Shown: positions 34,813-45,652 of the stretch, in pieces
Layout of the letters: each line of letters starts with the position of its first letter
Numbering within the stretch: position 1 is the stretch's first letter
Translations under genes and position numbers: made by a program
The notes under the pieces: generated by a model
What the model was told of the DNA's origin: nothing
What the model saw: the letters and a program-made list of their open reading frames with translations, nothing else
The model's database searches: none
Assembly (NCBI RefSeq): GCF_004664715.2
Contig: NC_051072.1
Coordinates: 32,886,642-32,950,641 of the forward strand
DNA length: 64,000 nt
Direction: 5' to 3'
Source: Peromyscus leucopus
Lineage: Eukaryota > Chordata > Mammalia > Rodentia > Cricetidae

Positions 34813-35426
34813 ATTTTAAATTGATGTTTGATATATGAGAGAAAACGTGACATGTTTATCTTTTTTGTGTGTCTTGTCTACTTCATTTAACATGATGATT
34901 TCCAGTTCCATTCAATTTCCTTTGGACGTCATGATTTCATTGCCCTTTACAGTAGAACAGAATTCTACACATATATGTACCACATTTTTTTCATTTATTC
35001 TTCTTTTGTTAGGTTTCTAGGCTGTGTTCTTACCTAGCTATTATGAATAGTGCAACAGTAAACATGGATGCATGGATATTTATGTTGTGTGTTGACTTAG
35101 AATCCATCACATGTATAAGCAGGAATAGTATAACTGGGTCATATGGTAGTTCCAATTTTAGTTTTCTGAGAAGCTGTCATACTGATTTCCATAAAAGCTG
35201 CACAAATTTACATTCTCATCACCAGCAGGCTTTATTTCCCTTATGTTATTGCCAACATACATTTTCTTGATGATAGCCATCCTGACTAGGATAAAATGAA
35301 ACCTTATAGCTGTTTTAACCTGGAACTCTGTAAGAATTAAGAATATAGAATGCTTTTTCAGTAATGCAATGGCCATTTGTGTTTATTGTTTCGAGGTCTG
35401 TCTACTCAGTTCATTAGCTTATTTGT

Positions 35427-35570
35427 TGATTGGGTTATTTGTTTCTTTAGTGTTTTAGTTTTACATTGCTTAAAGTATTTAAGATATTAATCTGTGCTTG
35501 ATTGGGTTATTTGTTTCTTTAGTGTTTTAGTTTTACATTGCTTAAAGTATTTCAGATATTAATCTGTGCT
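35427..35570. repeat. 72-bp perfect-length tandem duplication in LINE-1
   Basis: Two adjacent 72-bp copies (35427-35498 and 35499-35570), beginning tgattgggttatttgtttc, differ at one base (tttaag versus tttcag). The host LINE-1 is old and much diverged, so this duplication is far younger than the element. Confidence 0.95.
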
Positions 35571-36280
35571 TGATGTGTAGTTTTTGAAGAACTGGTCTCA
35601 TTCTATAGTGTGTCTCTTCTCTTTGATGACTGTTTCATTCCCTCTACAGAAGTGTTATAATTTTATACAATCCTGTTCTTCAACTGTTGAATTTTTCTTA
35701 TGTTGTGGGAGTCATTTGCAGAAAATCCTGCCTATATCTGCATCTTGCAGAATTTTACCCATTTTCCTTTTATTTTTTGAGATTATAATTATATAGTTTT
35801 CCCTTCTCTCTCCTTCCTCCATACTCACCATGTACCTCTCAGGCTCTGCTTCAAATTCATGATCTCTTTTATCATTACACACACACACACACAAAAAAAA
35901 AACCAAACACACATTTTCCTCTATTGTCTTCAAAATTTCAAGCTTTTGATTCACTTTAAATTCATTTTTAGTCATGGTGAAATTATGGTTCTAGAGTCAT
36001 TGTTTACATATAAAAATCCAGCTCTTTCCAGTTCCTCTTGTTAAAGTTGTCTTTTCCTCAGTGTTTATTTTTGACAAATTTGTCATAAAAATTAGGTACC
36101 TATAACTGTTTGGTTTATTTCTAGATTCTCTAATATATAACAGTAGTCTAAATGGCTTTCATTATAAGCACTGTACTGTTCTTGTTACTCTAGTACTATA
36201 ATGTGTTTTGAGATTAGATATTGCAATATATCTCCGCAATTCCTATTTTGGATGAGGGTTGTTTTTGCTACTACAGTCCC

Positions 36281-36630
36281 TGTTCGGTTGCCAGATATTG
36301 GTGAAATAATTAAGGCAACTCCACGTAGTTAAAAGGGAGGTTTATTTTGTGGGGTAACTCACAAGAGAAGGGATAGGTAACAGGGTCTGGGAATGGTGTA
36401 GCACAGTCCACCGGTGTTCTCTGGAGAACTCTGCTCGGTCTACCTCCAGTGTCCAGGGTCCAGGAACGAAGAGAGCCAGTGCATCCGGATCTCAGAACGA
36501 AGAGAGCCAGTGCATCCGGATCTCGGGTCTTCAGGGTCCTCTCTCGGCCCTGCCATGTAGGCGTGACAGTTACATAGTCTCAATGGGGGTTGGGACTTCC
36601 AGCTCAAAGCTGGAATGGCTACTCACTACA
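36281..36630 (-). mobile_element. Solo ERV LTR inserted in LINE-1
   Basis: A 350-bp unit that starts TGTTCGGTTGCC and ends ACTCACTACA. It contains 'aataattaaggcaactccacgtagttaaaagggaggtttattttgtgggg', the antisense hallmark of a rodent ERV LTR. It separates two LINE-1 blocks. The flanking hexamers (agtccc and tcctct) do not match, and some LINE-1 sequence is missing at the site. Confidence 0.75.
36464..36525. repeat. 31-bp tandem duplication within LTR
   Basis: The unit beginning gaacgaagagagccagtgca is present twice in tandem with one final-base difference. It falls in what would be the U3 enhancer side or R region of the reversed LTR. Confidence 0.93.
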
Positions 36631-37190
36631 TCCTCTAGTTTCCACTTCAATTTCTTTTGCCTGGTTTTAAGGTTTTCATTGTGTAGTCTTTTATTGGTGA
36701 ATTTTTTTGTATGTAATTAATAAAATAAGGCTGTTGTGACTGGGTTCCCTGCACGTATGCTTTCTCTGTAAGTTTATTAGTATGTAGTTAAACTAACAGG
36801 TTTTGTTCATTTTCTATTCTACTTTTCTGAAAGTGATGACTAATTACAACTGTGAATTTTCTGTGGGATTCTGTTTGGTCTTTTAGGTCTAGAAAAAATG
36901 CCGTTTGCAAGTAGAAATAATTTGAAATTACTGTTTACATCCTTTATATTTCCATGTCTAATTATTCTAACTATGACTCCAAACAACATACAAAGTAAAA
37001 ATAGAGAGTGGATGGCCTTGTCTCATGTTAGATTATGGAGAAAATGGCCCTGTTTCCCCCTTCTTCAATATAGTATTGACAACAGGTCTGTCACATTTCG
37101 CCTTGCTATGTGGCAGCATGCTCTTTCTATTCCTAATGTTTATATCATTAACAGGTGTTGGGCTTTGAGAAGAACTTTCCACACCAATTA
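36631..37190 (-). mobile_element. LINE-1 ORF2, antisense (right part)
   Basis: Continues the LINE-1 of 34555-36280 beyond the LTR: 'cttcaatttcttttgcctgg', 'aggttttcattgtgtagtc', 'taaactaacaggttttg', 'gcaagtagaaataatttgaaatta' and 'gaaaatggccctg'. Broken by stops. Confidence 0.75.
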
Positions 37191-38732
37191 AGATGATCAT
37201 TTGATTAGCAACCTTAAATCTATTTATGTAATGAATTATACTTATTTATTTGTGTGCATGCAATGAATCCGCTTGCATCCATGGAAAGAAACCCATTGGG
37301 TCAGGTACAAAATCTCCTTAATGTGTTATACCAGAGTAAGAGAGGGAAAAAGATGTACATAGTTGGGCTTCTCTTATCTGTTTTCTACTTGAGACACTGT
37401 TATGTGGATTTTGATATGTTTTTCATTTTTGACGTAAAAAGTAGCAGGAATTCATCCTCATGGGGAAAAAGGCCAAGACATCATGTCTCAGAAGTCTTCC
37501 AATCTGCTACCCACCATAAACAGAGCTAGCCCTGGCTGCTTAAACCTGCTGTTGACCATCATTGGCCTTAACAGTCATTCCTGCCTGACCACATCGTTAG
37601 GTATTTCTTGAATATTAAAGTCAGAAACATTTCTTTACTTTGTTGTATTTGAAGTGTGGACTGGGAAAATTGATGAACAATATGATATATTTTTATTAAT
37701 TCCTGAGCATCCTAGGAGACACATACAGACACATGTTCTGGCATGAGTTTTGTAATCCAAAAAGAAAACCAATGTCAATGTCGAACAGTAAAGGTATAAG
37801 TTTCATTAATTTGAATATTCATTTGCTAAAATAAGGAAGTAAATGCCTATATATATATAATTATATACATATAATTATTAAATAAAACTTCAATGTTCAC
37901 AATGATGTTAAATGTGGATAAAGGGAACATACATACTAATAAAACACTATTTTTTAAAGAAATTACATCCAAAAATACTAACTGCTGGCTTGGGGAGGAG
38001 ATCTCTGTAGAAGGAAATTTATATATCATAATTTAATTTAAAAATGTAAGCACAGTGATGTATCAAATCATTATTTTAATCGTGTGACAATAGTGCTCAT
38101 ATTTTTAAAGAAACTATAAAGGATTTAGGGTCATTAATACTTTATTTCATTTAATTACAATTTATTCATCTCATGTAAAATCCAAGTGGAGAAACAGTCC
38201 GTATGCTAACATAAATGAGCCCATGAAAGTTGTCAAGTGAAAGAGAAATTGTTGAGATTGGATAAACCAAGGCATCCCCTGTCAGTTTATCTCTTTAGAA
38301 AAGGCAGACAGAAAAGAAGACAAAAGCCAATATTCAAATTATCTGCTTGATTTGTTCTTTCTTTGCTACAAATTGTCAATGTGAGAAGGGTGTGAGAGGA
38401 GACAGTAAAATCAAAACGTCACTTTGTTAGCAGATCAAAACCCCCATTTTTAATGGTATGGAAGCTATATTGAGCTTTAACAATGGAGCGATACTTACTA
38501 TTCCTCGACTTGTCAGTCTCGATTTTGAAGTATTGTTTCTAATGACCCACCTAGAGAGTTTAGATTTTAAAGAGCATGAATATATTTAGGTGTTTCATCT
38601 GTCAAAATCATGTTTTGCTTCTCCACAGTCAGACTGTATTCTGTAAGTGTGGTGGACCCTGACAGAAAGTGTCAGTTGTTACTAAGATGTCTCCATGGAT
38701 GCAATACAGCATATCCTAAAAATGCCTTGACT

Positions 38733-38744
38733 CTAATCAATTAG
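38733..38744. promoter_or_regulatory. Paired-type homeodomain dimer motif (TAAT-CA-ATTA)
   Basis: CTAATCAATTAG consists of two inverted TAAT half sites spaced by two bases (P2 type). About 250 bases upstream are AACAATGG (38479-38486, SOX-like) and several TGTCA/GATCAAAA motifs, all in repeat-free DNA. Function is inferred only. Confidence 0.25.
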
Positions 38745-39186
38745 TGCAGCGAACTACATGCAGATTCAATCAGAACCTGTAATTCCAAAGTCTTCACACT
38801 AATTTCGCTGGTAAATTTGATGGAAACCAATCGTTATAGAAAGAATCTCAGAAATGTTTGCAAACACAAGTGTTAAAATGAAATTAAGTTAAAATTAGGA
38901 CAAGTCTAAAGTGAGCTCTTTTTTTAAAAGTGTGTTCACAGGTGGCATGCACAAATAATTATTTTTCTGACTGTGAGTCTGTTCCTACTTCCTACTCAAA
39001 ATTTAGGAAGCTATTATTCTATTATGTGCATTAAATTCTTTATGCTGTTATACAGCTTTAAAATTGAGTTTGAGAGAATAAACCTAAAATAGAGTAAAGG
39101 TGAGTTTAGAGATTAAATAATCTGACAGATAGAATGGGATAGTGGGTGGATGAGGAAGGAGAAAGGGAAGAGAGAGAAGAGGGAGG

Positions 39187-39189
<3 letters not shown>

Positions 39190-39222
<33 letters not shown>
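39190..39222. repeat. (GA)n microsatellite
   Basis: About 16 GA units in a purine-rich surround. Confidence 0.95.
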
Positions 39223-39225
<3 letters not shown>

Positions 39226-39754
39226 ACAGAGACAGAGACACAGGGAGAGATTGATAGACCCTGGATATTCACATCTTCCAAATATTAACATAATTACTCA
39301 AATATAATCACTGAAATCTCTACCTTTTTAGGTGTAAAAATATCAGTTTTGTTCTTCTCAAAATTTACTTTGTATTCATTTGAAAAATCTCAAAAATTCC
39401 TTTCAGGAAGCCCAAAGACCAGTGCAGGTGTCTGTGGCTGGTTCCTTTTTCATGCAAACTCCAGTTGAAGGGCATGTCCTGGTGATCCTGTGCTCCCCTG
39501 CTTCCCTGAGCATGAAGCTCAGATCAAAGTTCCACTTTTTCCACATCATCATCCCCATCACCCCAACTGAGCAACCCAAGTGGTTTAGTCAGTTTCCCAG
39601 TTCTCAATGAAGCTGTCAGTGGGCCACCTCTGTGCTGGCAAAACCAAAATGCTGCCCCTAGGCTCGAAGGAGCTGGCATCTAGGGGGCATCGCATGGGAC
39701 ACTGTCTCTTCCACTTTGCACTCATTCAGTGAGAGGATTTATAAAAGAATTTCT

Positions 39755-39910
39755 AGCTGTGAAGGATGAGGTAGGAGAATCGTGAGTTTGAGGCCAGCCT
39801 GGGCTACAATTATTCTGTCTCAAATCATGCAAAGATGTAGATCAGTGGTAGAAATCGTGCTTATCATGAGTGAAAATATGGATTCGACCCTTAGCATCAT
39901 ATATAAAAAG
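39755..39910 (+). mobile_element. B1-ID fusion SINE (ID_B1/B4-like), old
   Basis: A B1 3' half ('gaatcgtgagtttgaggccagcctgggctacaa' and 'tctgtctcaaa') runs directly into ID-like text ('gtagatcagtggtagaaatcgtgctt', 'gattcgacccttagc'). Confidence 0.7.
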
Positions 39911-40429
39911 AACAATGATTTCTGAAGTACTTACTACCATGATACCACAATGCTGTTAGCATAGCTGCTCTTCTGTACTTTACAAGGATTGATGGGATTA
40001 AAACCTACAGCACTGTCTGAGTCTCCTCTGCTCTCTGCACTGAAAATCTGTTGCAAGCTTGAGGACAACTATAAAGTTGTACCTAGGTTGTGCTGGGCTG
40101 ATGAGGGGCTCTCAGTCTGCCATGTTACCTGGGGTTCCCTGAACTACTTCATTTCCCTTGTAAACATCTTGGACCACAATGTTTATAGTTAGATGTAGTC
40201 CAGGTGGGGAAATGGATTACTCTGCAAAGCGACCAGATCACTGACCCTATCATAATGGTCATCCAAACAAGTCTTTCTATCCAGTCAGAATATTGATTTG
40301 CCTCCAGAACATAGGCATACTGCTGATTTGATCTGGAGAGCTTCAATAGCCTATGTCAGGGTCCTGAGCAATACCAGCTTTCTCCATACTTTATGAGGAA
40401 ACAGTTTGCAACATTTGCCTTCACGCTGC

Positions 40430-40597
40430 TTGCCGTTGTAGCTTCACTGGGCCTCTTTTTCCTTCCTTATATCTGTCATATTAACAGATGAAGCTGGAAA
40501 TATCGCTCCTGTCTATGGATGAAAATTAATATGTATGAAGTACTTGGATCAGCGCCAAGTACATGGAAAGCGTTCACCTTCACTGATTATTGTGTCC
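40430..40597 (-). mobile_element. MIR SINE, antisense, diverged
   Basis: 'ggcctctttttccttccttatatctg', 'tatggatgaaaattaatatgtatgaagtacttgg' and 'cagcgccaagtacatggaaagcg' follow the antisense MIR 5' half. Confidence 0.55.
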
Positions 40598-40602
40598 TAT
40601 TT

Positions 40603-40870
40603 GTCTTAGATACTTTCCTATTGATATGATGAAGTGCTATAGCCAAGGAAACTCACAGAAGAAAGAGTTTATTTGGGGCTTATGATTTCAGGGTTCCGTG
40701 TCTGATGGTGCAGCAGTGGCAAGAGGAGGCAAGAGGCAGGAGGCTGCAGCAACAGCTGAGAACCACAGCTTGAACTACAAGCCTGAGGCAGACAGGTGAC
40801 CTTCCTAGAAGGATATCAGAAACACTGGGGAAAAGAATGGCCGGGAAAATCTCAAGGGTAAAGAGTTGTT
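40603..40870 (+). mobile_element. Rodent URR1-like DNA repeat
   Basis: 'cctattgatatgatgaagtgctatagcc', 'aaagagtttatttggggcttatgatttcaggg' and 'gatggtgcagcagtggcaag' follow the rodent repeat of the form 'attgctgtgaagagacaccatgacc...ttaattggggctggcttacagtttcag'. The name is uncertain. Confidence 0.6.
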
Positions 40871-40974
40871 TTAGGAAAGTCTGAACTATTTTGTAATTGA
40901 AGGGAGACACATTCTCTCCTGGAGATTTCATTTGCTGTCTTCTTTCTGTCTCCCTCCCTCCCTCTGCCCATGTT

Positions 40975-40975
<1 letters not shown>

Positions 40976-41047
<72 letters not shown>
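40976..41047. repeat. (CT)36 microsatellite
   Basis: A pure CT tract of 72 bases, a likely length-polymorphic site. Confidence 0.98.
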
Positions 41048-41049
<2 letters not shown>

Positions 41050-41250
41050 GACAGGGTCTCATTCAGCTAGAACTCTCTGGGTTGTTCTTGAACTCCTGAT
41101 CCACTAGCCTCTCCTCCTGAGTTTTGGAACTACAGATACACACCACCAGATCTGTTTTATGCCATGCTGGGTATCAAATTCAGGGCTCTGTACCTGCTTT
41201 AAGCAACTTATCAACTGATCTACAACCACATCACTCTCATTTATGTTTAA
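41048..41250 (-). mobile_element. B4 SINE, antisense
   Basis: 'agacagggtctcattcagctagaac', 'tggaactacagatacacaccacc' and 'ctgggtatcaaattcagggctctgtacctgc' match antisense B4, with the CT tract as its expanded tail. Confidence 0.65.
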
Positions 41251-42836
41251 AAATTCACTCCATATAAGTCTTCCTAGATGCCTACTGTCACCGAATAGTT
41301 CTTTTCAAGAATACAGAGACTTTCTGTCTTGACAGGCTTATCTCTGTGCACCAGTTCAAGGCACACATTATCCTGGATTGACAAGCACACATAGAAGGGT
41401 GGGATCCAAAATGTTAGAATAGTGATGGAATCTGTAGTTGTTCCCCCTGCCTTTTCCTTACAAGATTTCATTCATATTTTTATTTTATTAAAAACAAATA
41501 CATACTTACCAGGTCTATTCATGCTTAAACATTCCCATAAAAAGTTGAGCGGTTTTCTCTCCTAATGGATAAATGTCTTTCTGGTAAATGTTTTGTTTTT
41601 CTTTTATATTATTTTAATCATCTCCTGGAGCCAATACAGCAGGCTGTAGGATTTATGCATATACAGACCTAGTACTTTCTAGAATTTCCCCACATTGTAC
41701 TAACATTGCACTAACAATTTGTATGATAAAGGTTATTTTTTTAAATCATTTTCCCTATTTCTTTTTTTGCTACCATGATTTAGATGAGTGACATCCAAAG
41801 CTCTATGGGTAAAGTCCTGGTCCTTGGGGTGGTGGAATTATGAGGTGCTGGAGACCTTCAGGAGGGAAATCAAGTGAGAAGTTCTTGGTTCATTGGGACC
41901 ATGCCCTTGAGTACTGTGAGACTCTGACCTCTCTATGTCTCTTTGCTTATAGGGTTAAGATAAAACCAAATTGGCTCACCACATATTCCCACCATGATAA
42001 TGAGATCACTCAGTCATGGACAGAAACCTTTGAAAAACTCAAAGTGGACCTTACTCTTGGTAAATTAATTTCTTCAGGTGTTCCGGTACAGCAACATAAA
42101 GCTTTCTGGTGTCTTCTAATATTAAATTTTTCATAGATACTAAATTTTGATTTTTGTCACTGTTTAGTTGGTTTAGGCTATGAACATTATAATTCTAAAT
42201 TCAGCAATTACATTGGTGAGGTTTAGTATCTGTTAGCTTGAGATGACCTCAATTGGTTCAGACAAAATGCCAGTGAAAAGATTCTGTTTGCTGCTAATGT
42301 ATTTATCTTTGTCAATAGATTACTCTTTCCTGGTGCCTGAACAATGTTTTAGTAGAATGAGCAAGCACTCGGGGAATGATGGTTCTGATCACAGAAACTC
42401 CGGTTTTAGGAGCTGTGCAGACAACTATGGCGGATCTCTTCCTGCTTTCCTCGTGTTCCTCTAGACATGACTTCTGAGTCCCCCTTAGCATATGCCCTGC
42501 TGCTTTTGAGGAAATCTGTTAGTGAGTCTTGCCCTGGTGAAAATGCCCAGACAGCTGTCATGAAAAGGGATATCTCAGCAGCTGCTCCCCTGCCTTTAGA
42601 TGCGCCCTGAGCAGATAGCTGCCTTGCTGATCTCTATCTCACCTCCTGTTCTTCACTGCTTAGAGTATTTTGTCATCTGTTTGCTGGGAGCATTCATTTA
42701 CTGGGAGGCTTGGTGTATTCCCTGGGCATGGCTGTAACTCACCGAGCTCTGTGCAGTTTTCCTACCAGCCAGGTACTGCATACTCTATTTTCAGTAACTC
42801 CTTAATGTTCTGGGATACTTTTGGTATTGTTTTGAC

Positions 42837-42896
<60 letters not shown>

Positions 42897-44040
42897 TTCT
42901 AATATTTTAATTTATCCTGTCTTTTAAAATAGGATTTGGGAAGAGGAGCCAGTAGGTAGCATGATGAGGCGATATAGTAAATATGTTTGTCTTTCATTGA
43001 AATTCATCAGAAAGTTTTTTTAACGCAACTTTCAAATAAAAATACTTATGCTATCCAAGAACATCTGGTAACATAAGCCAGGATATGTTTTCAGTTAAGG
43101 AAATCTGTGGTTACTACCCTTAGTGCTCCTACAGAACCAGATAAACTCGCTGTTTCAGCTTCCCTTTCTCCTTGATGCACAGAAGATCACTATGAGCAGC
43201 GAATCACTACCAGCGCATGCAAATGGGTATCATGTTTATGATAAACGATTAACAGCATGTTTTCAAAGCACAGTTCAACAACTCTGCACTTCTTTATTCA
43301 TATCCACAAAAAAGTATAAAGGTTCCATCTTCTATGACCTTGGATAAAATATGGATTGCATATGGATACTATTGTGTGAAAAGTACTGTTTAAACCCAGT
43401 AGGTGGGGGCAAGGCAACACTTGCTTTGGATGCTCTTTGCGTCAATACGTCAAGTTATATGCTGTTTAAAAACCATTAAAGTATAAATTATAAACATATT
43501 TAGAAGACAAAGTAACTAAAATATAAACGAATAAACCTTGCATGCAACTGAAAACTAAATATATGATACCTCTATAGAAGACTCACACTGAACTTGTTAA
43601 TTCTTCAGCAAACATTCATGTTTTGAAATACCAGTTTCTCAGATGTTGTATTACATGGGTCCCAGTAACTGTATCATGGCACTGTACATATTATGCATTC
43701 TTTAAGAAAAATGATAATTTCACACGCACTTCTAGAATAAGAACTCAAAACTCAATATACCATGACAGTAAGGAAGTACTAGCACTTGCTTTCAATGTGA
43801 ACACTGATATAATAAAATGACGGATCAGTGCACACCAGCCTCACCCTCAATAAGTCTTCAAAACATTTTAATAAGTGAGTGGAGTCAGATACAAAAGGAA
43901 AAAAAATATTTTCATTGTTAATTTACACGGGATTCTAAAGAGGGGCTAACTGTAATGATGGGATTTGAAGGTAGTGACAATTTCCTGTCACAATTCTTCT
44001 GTTACCTCCATAACCTTGAACATTATTAAAGCTTACTAAG
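41251..44040. other. Mostly unique noncoding DNA
   Basis: 41815-42000 resembles an ancient mammalian repeat ('gtggtggaattatgaggtgctggagacc', 'ttggttcattgggaccatgcccttga'), but I could not name the family. An (AT)27 tract lies at 42841-42894. No exon was recognised. Confidence 0.4.
42841..42894. repeat. (AT)27 microsatellite
   Basis: A pure alternating AT tract of 54 bases, able to extrude a cruciform. Confidence 0.98.
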
Positions 44041-44049
44041 TAGTGTACT

Positions 44050-44572
44050 TACAATGAGATCCTGGAGTCCAGTGGAAGAGAGAGAGGAAGGAGTACATGA
44101 GCAAGGTAGTCAGGATTATGATGGGGAAATCCACCAAGACAGCTGACCTGAACTAGTTGGAGCTCACGGACTCTGGACTGCCAGGTGGGGAAAGTGCATG
44201 GAACTGAACTAGGCCCTCTGAATGTGGGTGATAGTTGCGTGGCTTGGGCAGTTCGTTGGACCACTGGCAGTGGAAATAGGATTTATTTAGTGCATGAACC
44301 GGTTTTTTGGAGCTCATTCCCTATGGAGGGATATCTTGCTCAGCCTTGATGTGGGGTGGGGGAGGGAGAAGCTTGATCCTGCCTCAACTTAATATGCCAG
44401 ACTTTGTTGACTATCCATGGGAGGCCTTACCCTCTCTGAAGAGTGGACACAGGGTGAGGTTGGGGGAGGGTGGGGGATGATTTGGAGGAGAGGAGGGAGG
44501 GGGAACTTTGGTTGGTATTTAAAATGGAAAAAAAAAAACTTTGAAATTTAAATAAAAATGTGAGTTTGCAGT
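44050..44572 (+). mobile_element. LINE-1 3' UTR with poly(A), sense
   Basis: 'gctgacctgaactagttggagctcacgg', 'gaactaggccctctgaatgtggg', 'ttttttggagctcattccctatgg', 'ccttgctcagcc'-type text and 'catgggaggccttaccctctctga' lead into a G-rich tract and an A-rich tail, the typical 3' end of a rodent LINE-1. It is heavily 5'-truncated. Confidence 0.88.
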
Positions 44573-44865
44573 ATTTAAATAATTCTTCAAGTTTTCAAAA
44601 CAAAGAAAATTATATCCTTCAGTATATACTATGTAGATTCACATTTTCACTTCACGTAATTTCTAAGATGTGTCTTACTGATCTAAGTAATAAAATGATA
44701 GTAAGTGTGTTTCTTAAAAATACAGAAGAAAATAAAAGGGAGGAATCTTGTCACGGTAGCAATGTGGGGCAGAGGGGGAGAGGATCAAGGTCTAAGCTTA
44801 AGGCACAGAGACAAGGGACAAGTGCATTATTAGAACAGTAAGACCTGACCCTGGGTCACCTGGGA
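44573..44865. other. Unique noncoding DNA
   Basis: No recognisable element was seen. Confidence 0.4.
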
Positions 44866-44869
44866 GATC

Positions 44870-45580
44870 CCATGCTATACTCATGTGTACATAGTTCTCT
44901 ATGAAACCTCTAGCTTGCTGCCATCATGGCTGCACTCTTTCCATCCCCATTAAAGGGAATGGGAATGTTCCTACTGCTTCACAGTCTTGCCAGCCTTTGC
45001 TATTGCTGAGTTCTGATCTTGGGCTGCCTTAAGAGGTGAGTGTTTCATTTGCATTTCCCTAATGACATATGAGGTGAAACATTTTCCAAATATTATATCC
45101 CATATGTTTATCTTCTTTGATGAGGTGTCTGTTCAAGTGTTTGTGCCATTTTTAATGATGCTCATTTTCATATGTTCAATTTTATAAATTCTTTGTGTGT
45201 AGTTATATTTACACATGTGTTAGATAATAGTTCTTTATAGGTATGTCTTTATAAGTATATTAGGTTTAATTTATTATATTATTTTAATTATCATCTCTAT
45301 AGCATAAAGGTTAATATTCAGATTACCAGCTATTTTTATGTATTATACCTTTAATGTTTTATAAAATTAATGTTTATATCTAATATAATGTAGATTTTTC
45401 TCCTATTATATTTTAAATTAATTCTATAATTTTATATTTCTCATCTATGTCTCTAATATATTTGAATTAATGCTCTACAATTTGTAAGGAATAGGTATGG
45501 GTCCATTTGCTGCTTTTCTTTTGAATATTGATTTTTTTCCAGAATATTTTTATCCCTTGTATTGTCCTTGCATGTCTGTC
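44870..45580 (-). mobile_element. LINE-1 3' region, antisense, old
   Basis: 'cttgccagcctttgctattgctg', 'catttgcatttccctaatgacatatgagg', 'gaaacattttcc', 'attctttgtgtgtagt' and 'ataggtatgggtccatttgctgc' give the antisense LINE-1 3' order. The copy is much diverged and AT-drifted in the middle. Confidence 0.7.
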
Positions 45581-45600
45581 GTGTGTGTGTGCGTGCGTGC

Positions 45601-45644
<44 letters not shown>

Positions 45645-45652
45645 CTGTGTGT
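45581..45652. repeat. (GT)n/(GC)GT microsatellite
   Basis: GT units with a gcgt block at the start. Open frames on both strands here are low complexity. Confidence 0.96.

Larger units (their letters stand above)
34555..36280 (-). mobile_element. LINE-1 3' UTR and ORF2 3' end, antisense (left part)
   Basis: Starts with the pyrimidine-rich and CA-rich 3' UTR ('tctcatttaagatcttttcctac', then (CA)n/(CCA)n). It continues through 'gatttccagttccattcaattt', 'atatgtaccacattttt', 'tattatgaatagtgcaacag', 'actgggtcatatggtagttcc' and 'tactgatttccataaaagctgcac'. The end is 'tgtttggtttatttctagattctc'. The match resumes at 36631. All frames are broken. Confidence 0.85.
37191..39745. other. Mostly unique noncoding DNA
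   Basis: 38040-38900 is repeat-free with varied composition and developmental-type motifs. A GA tract lies at 39190-39222. 39395-39720 is GC-richer and holds a 76-codon open frame of no recognisable family; it might be a decayed retrocopy, but I could not identify a parent gene. Confidence 0.4.

Noticed and set aside
36464..36525. Direct repeats considered as a CRISPR-like array
   Set aside because: Only two adjacent copies without spacers, inside an LTR, in vertebrate-type DNA.
41840..42136. 98-codon plus-strand open frame
   Set aside because: Its first half overlaps text resembling an ancient interspersed repeat, and the composition does not look coding.
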